From the NCBI RefSeq assembly GCF_023015985.1, contig NZ_JALKAO010000004.1, positions 62,001 through 126,000 of the forward strand: a stretch of DNA of 64,000 nucleotides, read 5' to 3'. The stretch comes from Marivita sp. S6314. Its GTDB lineage: Bacteria; Pseudomonadota; Alphaproteobacteria; Rhodobacterales; Rhodobacteraceae. Shown here in pieces: positions 33,937 through 42,766 of the stretch; the first letter of the stretch is position 1; every line of letters starts with the position of its first letter. Below the pieces are notes generated by a model that worked only from the letters and a program-made list of their open reading frames with translations, ran no database searches and was not told where the DNA came from. A program made the translations under genes and the position numbers.

Positions 33937-34170
33937 TCATGACCGCTGCAACCGGGCCGCGCGGCCGCCGCGGCGTTTGGTCAGCTGACCTTGGCGCGCG
34001 GGCAATTCCGCCATCACGACGCGCCGCGCCTCGGGGGACATCTTGGACCACGCGCCGATCTCGTCAATTGTGCGCAGGCAGCCGGTGCACAGACGGCTTT
34101 CGGGATGCACGACACAGATCTTTACGCAGGGGCTTTCGATCTCGTCGCGGCTCCAAATGTCGTCTTTCAT
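33937..34170 (-). CDS. DUF1289 family small cysteine-rich protein
   Basis: A 77-residue protein with the DUF1289 pattern: ESPCVKICVVHPESRLCTGCLRT supplies four Cys (CxxxC then CxxC) that could bind a metal or Fe-S cluster, followed by the helix EIGAWSKMSPEARRVVM and a basic tail. The function of the family is not established. It is 7 bases downstream of the ruvX-like gene and closes the ccmI-ruvX-DUF1289 group. Confidence 0.88.
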   Translation of the reverse strand: MKDDIWSRDEIESPCVKICVVHPESRLCTGCLRTIDEIGAWSKMSPEARRVVMAELPARQGQLTKRRGGRAARLQRS

Positions 34171-34177
34171 AAAGGTC

Positions 34178-34651
34178 TCACCCGGTTTGAAGATGGCGCA
34201 GGCGATCCAGCGCCCCTTGCAGGATATAGGACGCCGCCACGTGGTCGATCACCTCTGCGCGACGCTTTCGGGTCGTATCCGCCTCCAATAGTGCTCTTTC
34301 TGCCGCAACCGTGGACAGACGTTCATCCCAGAACCCGATCGGGCCACCCCACAAGGCGCTGAAATTGCGTGCAAAGGCGCGGGTCGACTGGCAGCGGGGG
34401 CCTTCGCTGCCATCCATGTTGCGCGGAAGACCCAGAACAAGGCCCGCAATATCGCGGTTTTTCAGGATCGCCAGCAGCGCCTCTGCATCCTGTCCGAACT
34501 TGCGCCGCTTGATGGTCTCCAGCGGCGTGGCGACGGATCGCAACCCGTCGGACACGGCAACGCCGATGGTCTTGGTGCCCAGATCGAGCCCAGCCACGGC
34601 CCGCATCGGGGGCAGGGCCGTGTGAAAATCAGAGATATCGTCGTAAATCAA
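34178..34651 (-). CDS. ruvX: Holliday junction resolvase-like RuvX/YqgF (pre-16S rRNA nuclease)
   Basis: A 157-residue RNase H-fold nuclease of the YqgF family, needed for maturation of 16S rRNA 5' ends in E. coli. Catalytic acids are visible: Asp in AGLDLGTKTIGVAVSDG, Glu in FWDERLST, and Asp in VIDHVAASYIL; the GLPRNMDGSEGPR loop is a family mark. I place the start at the TTG at 34651, because it gives the leader IYDDISDFHTALPP seen in related alphaproteobacterial proteins and lies 5 bases past the ccmI stop. The ATG at 34606 would cut this leader. Start certainty is moderate. Confidence 0.88.
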   Translation of the reverse strand: MIYDDISDFHTALPPMRAVAGLDLGTKTIGVAVSDGLRSVATPLETIKRRKFGQDAEALLAILKNRDIAGLVLGLPRNMDGSEGPRCQSTRAFARNFSALWGGPIGFWDERLSTVAAERALLEADTTRKRRAEVIDHVAASYILQGALDRLRHLQTG

Positions 34652-34655
34652 AGCC

Positions 34656-35885
34656 TTACAACACCAGGCCTGCGGCGCGGGCGCCATCCCGCACGATCTC
34701 AAGCGCGTCGGGGTTGTCGGCAAACACTTCTTGCGCGTTGTTCCAGATCGCGATGGCCTGCGCCTCGTCCCCCAGCACGCCGAGCGACGAAATCAGACGC
34801 GCCCAATCCTCGGGCGGGCCGCCTTCAGTGGCCAGACGGTCAGACAGCCGCGCCACCATGCCCCGGATCATCTCCTGCCGCTCTTCGGCGCTTAGCTCTC
34901 CGGCCGCCTCGACATCCTCGGCGCTGGGGCCCGGCAATCCTTCGATCTGCGGCACCTGATAGTCACCAACCCCAGCGCGGAACGCCATTTCCTCGATCTG
35001 CGCCAGGATCGGCGGCAACCAGACCGAGTCCGGTGGGCTTTGCCGCAGCAAACGGTCCCACAACCGGAACGCAATGTCGGGACGCCCGGTCTGGGCCAGC
35101 ATCAGACCCATGTAATATTGCGCCACGCCGTTTTGAGGATCCCGGTTCAGCGTCGCTTCCAGCACGCGCTCGGCTTCCGGGGACACGTAGCCACCAGCCG
35201 CAAGCACCATCATATCTGCCAGATCCGCGTAATCCTTGGCCGTTGCCGCATCGCCCTTGAGCGACAGAACCCGTTCCTGCGCCTTGTAGGCCGCGATGTA
35301 ATTTCCCAGCCCGGCTTCTGACCGCACCAGCAGGATATGCCCCTGAAGATCATCTGGGCGTTCGGCCACGGCAGCGCGCAGTCGCTGCACCAGATCTTCG
35401 TATTCCTGCGCAATGGCCGGATCACTCGCGGTGGGCAGCTGGCTTTCGGCTTCGGCCTGTGACGGGCGCGACTCGCGGGCCTGTTCGGCCATTTCCATCC
35501 GGGTCTTCAGACCCAGATCGCCGTACCCCGGCGCACCAAGGGCCGAGTAGAACCAGAACGTCCCCCCAATCAGCGTCACCGCAATGACCGCTGCCATTGC
35601 CAGCCCCAACGCTTTCGGCTGGTCGCTGCCTGCACCGCTGTCCTGCATCTTGGCGTCCGCTGCCAAAATGCGGCGCGAAATCTCGGTGCGCAACCGGGTG
35701 GCGTCGTCTTCGGAAATCACACCGCGTTGCAGGTCACGGTCCACCTCGGTCAACTGATCGCGGTAGACCTGCACGTCGAACACTTCGGACGGGCCGGTAT
35801 GCCGGTGTCCCCGCAAAAGGGCCAGAACCAAAAGCCCCGTCATGGCCACTGCCAACACGCCGGTCGCAATCCAGAAAAGCGTCAT
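34656..35885 (-). CDS. ccmI: Cytochrome c biogenesis protein CcmI
   Basis: About 409 residues. The protein starts with a transmembrane helix (TLFWIATGVLAVAMTGLLVLALL), a cytoplasmic loop with the CcmI pattern VYRDQLTEVDRDLQRGVISEDDA, a second helix near residue 100 (AMAAVIAVTLIGGTFWFY), and a long periplasmic C-terminal part with TPR-like repeats (YYMGLMLAQTGRPDIAFRLWDRLL). CcmI holds apocytochrome c for heme attachment by CcmFH. Other ccm genes are not in the window. In-frame ATGs at 35894 and 35897 are alternative starts. Confidence 0.88.
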   Translation of the reverse strand: MTLFWIATGVLAVAMTGLLVLALLRGHRHTGPSEVFDVQVYRDQLTEVDRDLQRGVISEDDATRLRTEISRRILAADAKMQDSGAGSDQPKALGLAMAAVIAVTLIGGTFWFYSALGAPGYGDLGLKTRMEMAEQARESRPSQAEAESQLPTASDPAIAQEYEDLVQRLRAAVAERPDDLQGHILLVRSEAGLGNYIAAYKAQERVLSLKGDAATAKDYADLADMMVLAAGGYVSPEAERVLEATLNRDPQNGVAQYYMGLMLAQTGRPDIAFRLWDRLLRQSPPDSVWLPPILAQIEEMAFRAGVGDYQVPQIEGLPGPSAEDVEAAGELSAEERQEMIRGMVARLSDRLATEGGPPEDWARLISSLGVLGDEAQAIAIWNNAQEVFADNPDALEIVRDGARAAGLVL

Positions 35886-36067
35886 TATCCGCATCATCCA
35901 TTCGCTGTTTGGGAACATGTATAGCCGCGACCGCCCTGAAAAAAGGGCAAACACCCGTGACAAACCGCCATGTCGCAAATTCACGAAAATATGACGTTGT
36001 CACGCCCTCGGCGGATGCGCATTCTGGTCGAATATCTTTCAGATCACCCCTAGTCCGAGTCGCATCC

Positions 36068-37312
36068 ATGAAACGCTATTCTGCCTTTGCCGTTGCCCGT
36101 GAAGCGGTCCGATACCACACCGGTTGGGAGCGCGCTTGGCGCAAAGCGCAGCCGCGGAAGAAATACGACGTTGTCATCGTGGGGGCAGGCGGGCATGGCC
36201 TTGCGACGGCCTATTACCTTGGCAAGAACTTTGGCATCACCAATGTCGCGGTGATCGAAAAAGGCTGGCTGGGCGGCGGCAACACCGGGCGCAACACCAC
36301 CATCATCCGGTCGAACTACCTGCAGGATCCCTCTGCCGCGATCTACGAAAAGGCGCGCTCGCTCTACGAAGACCTGAGCCAGGACTTCAACTACAACGTC
36401 ATGTTCAGCCCGCGTGGCGTGATGATGCTGGCGCAGACCGAACACGAGGTCCGGGGCTACCAGCGCACCGCCCATGCCAACAGCCTGCAAGGCGTCGAGA
36501 CCCGCTTCATCGGTCCCGCCGAGGTCAAGAAACTCTGCCCGATCATGGAGATCAACGGACCGCGCTATCCCGTTCTGGGCGCGCTCTGGCAGGAACGCGG
36601 CGGCACCGCGCGACACGATGCCGTGGCCTGGGGCTATGCGCGGGCGTGCTCGGACATGGGCATGGACATCATCCAGAAATGCGAAGTCACCGCCGTGCGC
36701 CAAAACGCGGGCAAAGTCACGGGTGTCACCACCACGATGGGCGACATCGACTGTGACAAACTGGGGATTGTCGTTGCAGGCCATTCCGGCGTGTTGGCCG
36801 AGATGGCGGGCTTCCGTCTGCCGATTGAATCCGTGGCGCTACAGGCGCTGGTGTCCGAGCCGATCAAACCCTGCATGGACGTGGTTGTGATGGCCAACAC
36901 CGTGCACGGCTACATGAGCCAGTCCGACAAGGGCGAAATGGTCATCGGCGGCGGCACAGACGGCTACAACAATTACACACAGCGCGGGTCCTTCCACCAT
37001 ATCGAGGAAACGGTCCGCGCGCTGATCGAAACCTTCCCGATGATCTCCCGTCTCAAGATGCTGCGCCAATGGGGCGGCATCGTGGACGTGACCGGGGACC
37101 GCTCTCCGATCCTGTCCAAAACGCCACTGGAAAACTGCTTCATCAACTGCGGCTGGGGCACCGGCGGCTTCAAGGCGATCCCCGGCTCGGGCTGGGGCAT
37201 GGCGGAACTGATGGCCAAGGGGCACTCTCCGCTGACGGCCGAGTTCGGATTGGACCGGTTTGTTGAAGGGCGGTTCATTGATGAGAGCGTCGCAGCGGGG
37301 GTGGCGCATTGA
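36068..37312 (+). CDS. soxB: Sarcosine oxidase beta subunit
   Basis: A 414-residue subunit of heterotetrameric sarcosine oxidase, which converts sarcosine to glycine with H2O2 and methylene-tetrahydrofolate in the cytoplasm. The FAD-binding VVIVGAGGHGLATAYYLG is near residue 36, and GWLGGGNTGRNTT near 67. His183 in ARHDAVAWGYAR is in the place of the His that carries covalent FMN in this family. The C-terminal SPILSKTPLENCFINCGWGTGGFKAIPGSG is well kept. The frame is open for 150 codons upstream, but those run antisense over ccmI; the ATG at 36068 fits family N-termini (MKRYSAFAVAREA). Confidence 0.95.
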   Translation: MKRYSAFAVAREAVRYHTGWERAWRKAQPRKKYDVVIVGAGGHGLATAYYLGKNFGITNVAVIEKGWLGGGNTGRNTTIIRSNYLQDPSAAIYEKARSLYEDLSQDFNYNVMFSPRGVMMLAQTEHEVRGYQRTAHANSLQGVETRFIGPAEVKKLCPIMEINGPRYPVLGALWQERGGTARHDAVAWGYARACSDMGMDIIQKCEVTAVRQNAGKVTGVTTTMGDIDCDKLGIVVAGHSGVLAEMAGFRLPIESVALQALVSEPIKPCMDVVVMANTVHGYMSQSDKGEMVIGGGTDGYNNYTQRGSFHHIEETVRALIETFPMISRLKMLRQWGGIVDVTGDRSPILSKTPLENCFINCGWGTGGFKAIPGSGWGMAELMAKGHSPLTAEFGLDRFVEGRFIDESVAAGVAH

Positions 37313-37333
37313 AAAAGGTCAATCAACTGTCAC

Positions 37334-37382
37334 GCCCGGCGGCACGCCGGGCAGCCCCCGACCGCCCCCATGGGCGGGGGCT
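37334..37382 (+). other. Two stem-loops between soxB and soxD
   Basis: GCCCGGC (37334-37340) pairs with GCCGGGC (37346-37352). Directly after, AGCCCCC (37353-37359) can pair with GGGGGCT (37376-37382) enclosing the inner stem CCGCCC/GGGCGG. No T-run follows, so readthrough into soxD is expected. They may set the relative amounts of SoxB and SoxDAG (inferred). Confidence 0.5.
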
Positions 37383-37460
37383 TCACCCCCACCCGCGGTC
37401 GGCGGCTGCCCGAGGCACATCCATGCAACCATCAATCAACACATTTGCGGAGGCTACGCC

Positions 37461-37790
37461 ATGCTCCTCCTGACCTGCCCCTATTGCGGCGTCGCCGCTG
37501 AAGAAACCGAACTGCACGGCGGTGGCGAGGCGCATCTGAAGCGCTTTGGCCCCGGCTCCAGTGATGACGATTTCTCGGAATACCTGTTCCACCGCGAAAA
37601 CCCGCGTGGCGTGCATTTCGAACGCTGGCGGCACGTGAATGGCTGCGGCAAGTGGTTCCACGCGGCGCGTTGCACCAATACGCTTGAAGTGTTCGGCACC
37701 TACAGCGCGCAAACAACCGAACCGCCGAACGACCTGCTCGACACCATCCGCGCCAAACGCCCCGGCTTTAGCTGGAGAAACCTCGCATGA
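37461..37790 (+). CDS. soxD: Sarcosine oxidase delta subunit
   Basis: A 109-residue zinc-binding small subunit. The zinc ligands are the Cys pair in LLTCPYCGVAAE and the later Cys/His of NGCGKWFHAARCTN. The rest follows the family: YLFHRENPRGVHFERWRH and DTIRAKRPGFSW. The ATG at 37461 has a GCGGAGG site; the open frame before it is non-coding spacer containing hairpins. It stands between soxB and soxA, the canonical order. It lacks enzymatic groups and supports assembly of the tetramer. Confidence 0.95.
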   Translation: MLLLTCPYCGVAAEETELHGGGEAHLKRFGPGSSDDDFSEYLFHRENPRGVHFERWRHVNGCGKWFHAARCTNTLEVFGTYSAQTTEPPNDLLDTIRAKRPGFSWRNLA

Positions 37791-37854
37791 CCCGTCCTCT
37801 TGCCAAAAATACCTCCGCGGGCTCCAACGCCGCCACACGCCCCGAGGTCCACCC

Positions 37855-40800
37855 ATGAGCGCCCGCATCGCAACCCAAGGCCGCCTGATCAACCGCGACA
37901 CGTCGGTTCAGTTCAAGTTCAACGGCAAGCTGATGTCCGGGGTCCGGGGCGATACGCTGGCCTCGGCACTGCTGGCCAATGGGCAAACCCTGATGGGGCG
38001 CAGCTTCAAATACCACCGCCCGCGCGGCGTGGTTGCCAGCGGTGCAGAGGAACCCAACGCGCTCGTCAATCTGGGTGAGGGCGACCGCGTCGAACCCAAC
38101 CAGCGCGCCACCACAACCGAGATTTTCCACGGCCTCAGCGCCACCAGCCAGAACCATTTCCCATCGCTTGAATATGACGTGGGTGTGGTCAACAACGTGC
38201 TGTCGCGGTTCCTGCCTGCGGGCTTTTACTACAAGATGTTTATCCATCCGCGGCCGTTCTGGAAACATGTCTACGAACCCTTCATCCGGCAATCCGCCGG
38301 TCTGGGCAAAGCCCCCGACACCGAAGCGCGAGACCCGGACCGCTATGAACATTTCTACGCCTTCACCGATGTTCTGATCATTGGTGGTGGCGTCGCGGGC
38401 CTGCAGGCGGCGCTGACAGCCGGGCAATCCGGGGCCAAGGTTCTGCTGCTGGAACAGACCGCCCATTGGGGCGGGCGCGCGCCAGTGGATGGCGGCACCA
38501 TCGACGGTCTTGATCCGGAAAGCTGGGTTGACCGGACCGTGGCCGCGCTGCAAGCGATGCCCAATGTCACCCTGCGCAATCGCTGCATGGGGGCAGGGGT
38601 CTATGACCACGGCTATGTGCTGGGCTATGAGCGCCTGACTGACCACACCCCCGACACCCCCGGCCCGCGCCACCGCCTGTGGCGCATCCGTGCGGCCCAA
38701 ACGATCACGGCCACCGGCGCCATCGAACGCCCGTTGTCCTTTGCGGGAAACGATATTCCCGGCGTGATGCTGGCCTCGGCGGTGCGGGACTATCTGGTGA
38801 ATTACGGCGTCAGCCCGGGCGACCGCACGGTTGTTGTCACCAACAATGACGACGCTTACCGCACAGCGATTGCCTTGGTGCAGGCGGGTCTCAAAGTGCC
38901 CGCGATCCTTGATGCCCGCCCGGACGGCGGCGGCGCGTTGATGGACGAGGCCAAGGCGCTGGGCATCTCCGTTCAGACCGGCGCGGCGGTTGCCAAGGTC
39001 AAAGGCTCCAAGGAAGTACATTCCGTGCTGTTCACCGCGCAGGACAGCGACGGGTCCGAGACAACCGAGATCTTCTGCGACGCGGTCGCCATGTCCGGTG
39101 GCTGGTCTCCGGTGGTGCACCTGTGGTCGCACTGCGGAGGCAAGCTGCAATGGGACGAGGCGCAGGCGGCGTTTGTCCCGGACCCGGATCGCGCGCCCGT
39201 CGGTCATGACGGCACCGCGTTCGTGGCAACCGCAGGCGCGGCGTCCGGTATGATGACACTGCAAGAGGCCCTGATGGACGCCACGCAGATCGGCATGACC
39301 GTCGTCAAACGGCTGGGCCATGATGTGACAGCCACCGAACCCGATGTCGTGCAGGTGGACGAGGCGCAATTGATGCCGGTCTGGATGATGCCCGCGCACG
39401 CGCCCAAGAAACTGCGCATGAAGGCATGGCTGGATTACCAGAACGACGTGAAAGTGTCGGACGTGCAGCTGGCCGCGCAGGAAGGGTTCGAAAGTGTCGA
39501 ACACACCAAGCGGTACACCACGCTGGGCATGGCAACGGATCAGGGGAAATTGAGCAATATCAACGGCCTTGCGACCCTTGCGACAGCGTTGGGTGAAGAC
39601 ATCCCGCAGGTCGGCACCACCACGTTCCGCCCGCCTTACACGCCGATCTCGCTGGCCGCGATTGCAGGCGAAGCGCGCGGCGACCTGTTCCAGCCGATTC
39701 GCAAGACCCCGATGCATGACTGGCACGACGCCAATGGCGCGCATTGGGAGCCGGTCGGCCACTGGCGGCGGCCCTACACGTTCCAGAAACCCGGCGAGAG
39801 CGTCAAGGACGCGGTCCACCGCGAAGTGCGGGCCACGCGCAACAGCCTTGGCTTGCTCGACGCCTCCACTCTGGGCAAGATCATCGTCAACGGCCCGGAC
39901 GCGGGCAAGTTTCTCGACATGCTCTACACCAATATGATGAGCACCCTGAAACCGGGCAAATGCCGCTACGGGCTGATGTGCACCGAAAACGGGTTCCTGA
40001 CCGATGACGGCGTGGTGGCGCGGATCGACGAGGACACGTTCCTCTGCCACACCACAACCGGCGGCGCGGATCGCATCCATGCGCATATGGAAGAGTGGCT
40101 GCAAACCGAATGGTGGGACTGGAAGGTCTGGACCGTCAACGCAACCGAACAATTCGCGCAGGTCGCGGTGGTGGGCCCGAATGCCCGCAAGCTGCTGGAA
40201 AAGCTGGGCGGCATGGATGTCAGCAAAGATACTTTGCCCTTCATGGGTTGGGCCGATGGCGAACTGGACGGTTTCCCGGTGCGGGTCTACCGGATTTCGT
40301 TCTCGGGTGAGCTGAGCTTTGAAATCTCGACCCCGGCCAATCGCGGCCGGGCGTTCTGGGATGCGTTGCTGGAAGCTGGCAAGGAGTGGGACATCACCCC
40401 CTACGGCACCGAAGCGCTGCACATCATGCGCGCCGAAAAGGGCTTCATCATGATCGGCGATGAAACCGACGGAACGGTGATTCCGCAGGACCTTGGCCTC
40501 AATTGGGCGATTTCGAAGAAGAAAGAGGATTACATCGGCAAGCGCGCACAGGCGCGGTCGCACATGACCGATCCCAGCCGCTGGAAACTGGTGGGTCTGG
40601 AAACGCTGGACGGGTCGGTCCTCAAGGATGGGGCCTATGCCGTGGCCGATGGCGAAAACGAAAACGGCCAGCGCAACACCCAGGGCCGCGTGACCTCGAC
40701 CTATATGAGCCCGACGCTGGGCAAGGGGATTGCGATGGGTCTGGTGCTGAACGGTCCGGACCGCATGGGCGAGGTGATCACCTTCACCAATAGCGGCGAC

Positions 40801-40869
40801 GGCGCAAAGAAGGCGCGGATCGTGGATCCGGTGTTCTTTGACCCGGAGGGGGAGAAGCAGAATGTCTGA
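37855..40869 (+). CDS. soxA: Sarcosine oxidase alpha subunit
   Basis: A 1004-residue subunit. Its N-terminal ferredoxin-like fold (FKFNGKLMSGVRGDTLASALL) lacks cluster cysteines, as in the family. The dinucleotide-binding VLIIGGGVAGLQAAL is near residue 172. From about 630 the protein is homologous to GcvT, the folate-dependent aminomethyltransferase (EVRATRNSLGLLDAST, SFSGELSFEI, ALHIMRAEKGFIMIGDETDG), where formaldehyde is captured by tetrahydrofolate. The start is the ATG at 37855 with a GAGG site; longer open frame upstream overlaps soxD. Stop overlaps soxG by 8 bases. Confidence 0.95.
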   Translation: MSARIATQGRLINRDTSVQFKFNGKLMSGVRGDTLASALLANGQTLMGRSFKYHRPRGVVASGAEEPNALVNLGEGDRVEPNQRATTTEIFHGLSATSQNHFPSLEYDVGVVNNVLSRFLPAGFYYKMFIHPRPFWKHVYEPFIRQSAGLGKAPDTEARDPDRYEHFYAFTDVLIIGGGVAGLQAALTAGQSGAKVLLLEQTAHWGGRAPVDGGTIDGLDPESWVDRTVAALQAMPNVTLRNRCMGAGVYDHGYVLGYERLTDHTPDTPGPRHRLWRIRAAQTITATGAIERPLSFAGNDIPGVMLASAVRDYLVNYGVSPGDRTVVVTNNDDAYRTAIALVQAGLKVPAILDARPDGGGALMDEAKALGISVQTGAAVAKVKGSKEVHSVLFTAQDSDGSETTEIFCDAVAMSGGWSPVVHLWSHCGGKLQWDEAQAAFVPDPDRAPVGHDGTAFVATAGAASGMMTLQEALMDATQIGMTVVKRLGHDVTATEPDVVQVDEAQLMPVWMMPAHAPKKLRMKAWLDYQNDVKVSDVQLAAQEGFESVEHTKRYTTLGMATDQGKLSNINGLATLATALGEDIPQVGTTTFRPPYTPISLAAIAGEARGDLFQPIRKTPMHDWHDANGAHWEPVGHWRRPYTFQKPGESVKDAVHREVRATRNSLGLLDASTLGKIIVNGPDAGKFLDMLYTNMMSTLKPGKCRYGLMCTENGFLTDDGVVARIDEDTFLCHTTTGGADRIHAHMEEWLQTEWWDWKVWTVNATEQFAQVAVVGPNARKLLEKLGGMDVSKDTLPFMGWADGELDGFPVRVYRISFSGELSFEISTPANRGRAFWDALLEAGKEWDITPYGTEALHIMRAEKGFIMIGDETDGTVIPQDLGLNWAISKKKEDYIGKRAQARSHMTDPSRWKLVGLETLDGSVLKDGAYAVADGENENGQRNTQGRVTSTYMSPTLGKGIAMGLVLNGPDRMGEVITFTNSGDGAKKARIVDPVFFDPEGEKQNV

Positions 40870-41428
40870 TGTTCAACTGGCCCTCGGCGGCGCGTCCTTT
40901 CAGGGGCTTGCCAAGATCGAAGAACTGCCCGGTCAGGGCATGGTAACGCTACGCGCCGATCTGGATGACAAGGCTGTCGTAGCGGCGGTCAAGGACGTCT
41001 TTGACGTCGATATGCCCGGATTGCGCGGCACGTCGCTGGACGGTGCCAATGGCGCGCTGTGGATGTCGCCTGACGAAGCCCTGCTTCTGTGCAGCTATGA
41101 CGAGGCCCAGGCCAAGGCGGATGCGCTGGCCGACAAGCTGTCCGGCGCGCATGCGCTTGTGGTCAACGTGTCGGACGCGCGGTCCGTGTTCAAACTGACC
41201 GGCGGGTTGCTGCGCGAAGTGCTGGCCAAGCTGGCCCCGGTGGACATGGCACCCGGTGCATTCGAGCCGGGGCAGGTGCGCCGGACACGACTGGCACAGG
41301 TTGCCGCCGCGTTCTGGATGGATGACGCCTATTCCGCGCGGGTTGTGTGCTTCCGCTCGGTGGCCGACTACATGTTCGGCATCCTCAGCAATGCGGCAGA
41401 TGAAAACGCACAGGTCCGCTATTTCTGA
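40862..41428 (+). CDS. soxG: Sarcosine oxidase gamma subunit
   Basis: A 188-residue subunit that completes the heterotetramer. It is related to the GcvT C-terminal fold and has the family segments LRGTSLDGANGALWMSPDEALLL and NVSDARSVFKLTG. The ATG at 40862 lies inside the end of soxA (8-base overlap) with GGAGGGGGAGAAG just before it, giving strong translational coupling. It is the last sox gene. No glyA, folD or purU gene follows in the window, unlike many sarcosine operons. Confidence 0.95.
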   Translation: MSDVQLALGGASFQGLAKIEELPGQGMVTLRADLDDKAVVAAVKDVFDVDMPGLRGTSLDGANGALWMSPDEALLLCSYDEAQAKADALADKLSGAHALVVNVSDARSVFKLTGGLLREVLAKLAPVDMAPGAFEPGQVRRTRLAQVAAAFWMDDAYSARVVCFRSVADYMFGILSNAADENAQVRYF

Positions 41429-41458
41429 TGCCGTGCGCGCCGCGTGACGCGCCGCGGC

Positions 41459-41522
41459 GTTAACCAAGGTTAACGAAACATACCCAATTCGACGCGTCTT
41501 CAGATGAAATTTGCGTCGAATT
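41459..41522. promoter_or_regulatory. Two inverted repeats between soxG and the next gene
   Basis: GTTAACC-AA-GGTTAAC (41459-41474) has 7-base arms and resembles a CtrA box but with a 6-base instead of 7-base spacer between TTAA elements. Further on, AATTCGACGC (41486-41495) and GCGTCGAATT (41513-41522) are perfect 10-base arms around a 17-base loop. They may be operators or a weak sox terminator; no T-run is seen. Confidence 0.45.
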
Positions 41523-41579
41523 TGACTAAACTCCTTCGCGTGGGGCGGCACCTGCGGGTGCGGTTTAGGGAGTAAGGGT

Positions 41580-41999
41580 ATGTGGTACGGTCTTCGCAGG
41601 TTGGCGGGTGTTCTGGGTGTTGGAATGATGGTTGCAGGCAGTGCAGCGGCGCAGGTGACATATACCTGTGAACTCACGTCACCCCAGCGCAAGGCATGGA
41701 TTCCGGACATTCTGTTCATCGGGCACGATGCTGAAAAGGGCAGGGTGGTGATCTCGGACCCGATCGTGCTGCACTTCAATGACCGTCGCCCCATCGAAGG
41801 CCGGGTGTCCATCGACAATGCCAAGCGCATTACGTTCGCGTGGAATTACACGGCCACAGATTCAAAAGGCAAACGCGCGAAAATGCTGTTTCGGGCCACC
41901 TGGCTCAAGGCTGATCAGGAAATGCGCATCACCGCCATGCCCGCCGGGTATCACACGGGTTTCAATGGGGTTGGAACCTGTGACCGGCAGCAGCGTTAA
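41580..41999 (+). CDS. Small secreted protein of unknown function
   Basis: A 139-residue protein with a signal peptide (hydrophobic LAGVLGVGMMVAGSAAA, cleavage near AAAQ-V) and a GGGAGTAAGGG ribosome site before the ATG. The mature part of about 113 residues is beta-rich with two Cys (YTCELTS near the start, GVGTCDRQ near the end) that could form a disulfide. It holds a central ISDPIVLHFNDRRPIEGRV segment. I recognise no family. It is monocistronic: inverted repeats upstream and a terminator candidate downstream. Periplasmic or outer-surface location is inferred. Confidence 0.75.
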   Translation: MWYGLRRLAGVLGVGMMVAGSAAAQVTYTCELTSPQRKAWIPDILFIGHDAEKGRVVISDPIVLHFNDRRPIEGRVSIDNAKRITFAWNYTATDSKGKRAKMLFRATWLKADQEMRITAMPAGYHTGFNGVGTCDRQQR

Positions 42000-42015
42000 A
42001 CTGATACGTGATCAC

Positions 42016-42042
42016 AGCGCCAACACCGAACCGGCGCTTTTC
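42016..42042 (+). terminator. Terminator candidate after the small secreted protein
   Basis: AGCGCC (42016-42021) pairs with GGCGCT (42033-42038) over an 11-base loop, followed by TTTTC. The stem is short, so efficiency is doubtful. It separates the gene at 41580 from sodB. Confidence 0.45.
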
Positions 42043-42137
42043 TGAGCATTCGCAGGGTGCCAAGCCTTGACCTTAGGGTCCACTGGCATCAGGTAGTGCT
42101 GTGTATAAATTGCCGCACCTACTACGAGGGGACCACC

Positions 42138-42746
42138 ATGGCTTTCGAACTTCCCGATCTTCCCTACGCCCACGACGCGCTTGCCTCCAAGGGCATGTCC
42201 AAGGAAACGTTGGAATATCACCACGATCTTCACCATAGGGCCTATGTCGACAACGGCAACAAGGCGATTGCCGGCACCGAATGGGAGGGCAAGTCCCTTG
42301 AGGAGATCATCAAGGGCACCTACGACGCCAACGCCGTCGCGCAAAGCGGGATCTTCAACAACATCAGCCAGCTTTGGAACCACAACCAGTTCTGGGAAAT
42401 GATGGGCCCGGGCGACAATTCCATGCCGGGTGAACTGGAATCCCGCATCAAGGACGCGTTCGGAACCGTTGAAAAGTTCAAGGACGACTTCAGCGCTGCA
42501 GGCGCGGGTCAGTTCGGCTCGGGCTGGGCATGGCTGGTTGTCGACACCGATGGCACGCTCAAGGTTACCAAGACCGAAAACGGCGTGAACCCGGTCTGCT
42601 TTGGTCAGACAGCGCTGCTGGGCTGCGATGTGTGGGAGCATTCCTACTACATCGACTTCCGCAACAAGCGTCCGGCCTACCTGGCCAACTTCCTCGACAA
42701 TCTGGTCAACTGGGAAAACGTGGCAGAGCGTCTGTCGAACGCCTGA
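42138..42746 (+). CDS. sodB: Superoxide dismutase, Fe type
   Basis: A 202-residue cytoplasmic enzyme that converts superoxide to O2 and H2O2. The metal ligands are all present: His28 (LEYHHDLHH), His82 (LWNHNQFW), Asp164 and His168 (CDVWEHSYY). Gln78 just before the second ligand, in place of the GGHxNH pattern of Mn enzymes, points to the Fe type, although dual-metal use cannot be excluded. The start has a GAGGGGA site. It stands alone between two terminator candidates. Its place two genes after sarcosine oxidase, which releases H2O2, may be chance. Confidence 0.95.
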   Translation: MAFELPDLPYAHDALASKGMSKETLEYHHDLHHRAYVDNGNKAIAGTEWEGKSLEEIIKGTYDANAVAQSGIFNNISQLWNHNQFWEMMGPGDNSMPGELESRIKDAFGTVEKFKDDFSAAGAGQFGSGWAWLVVDTDGTLKVTKTENGVNPVCFGQTALLGCDVWEHSYYIDFRNKRPAYLANFLDNLVNWENVAERLSNA

Positions 42747-42766
42747 TCACCGCGCAGTTTTTTCGG

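Noticed and set aside
33854-33940. Short minus-strand peptide starting MMILNRMLRRL after the DUF1289 gene
   Set aside because: It could be the start of a small protein often found near DUF1289, but it ends after 28 residues and overlaps no ribosome site; support is too weak.
37768-40563. A 931-codon open frame on the minus strand opposite soxA
   Set aside because: It mirrors the codon pattern of soxA in a GC-rich genome, has low-complexity His/Arg/Asp composition, no domain, and no ribosome site.
42067-42109. TTGACC and TATAAA before sodB as a sigma-70 promoter
   Set aside because: The spacing between them is about 31 bases, too long for one promoter; no better -35 was found.
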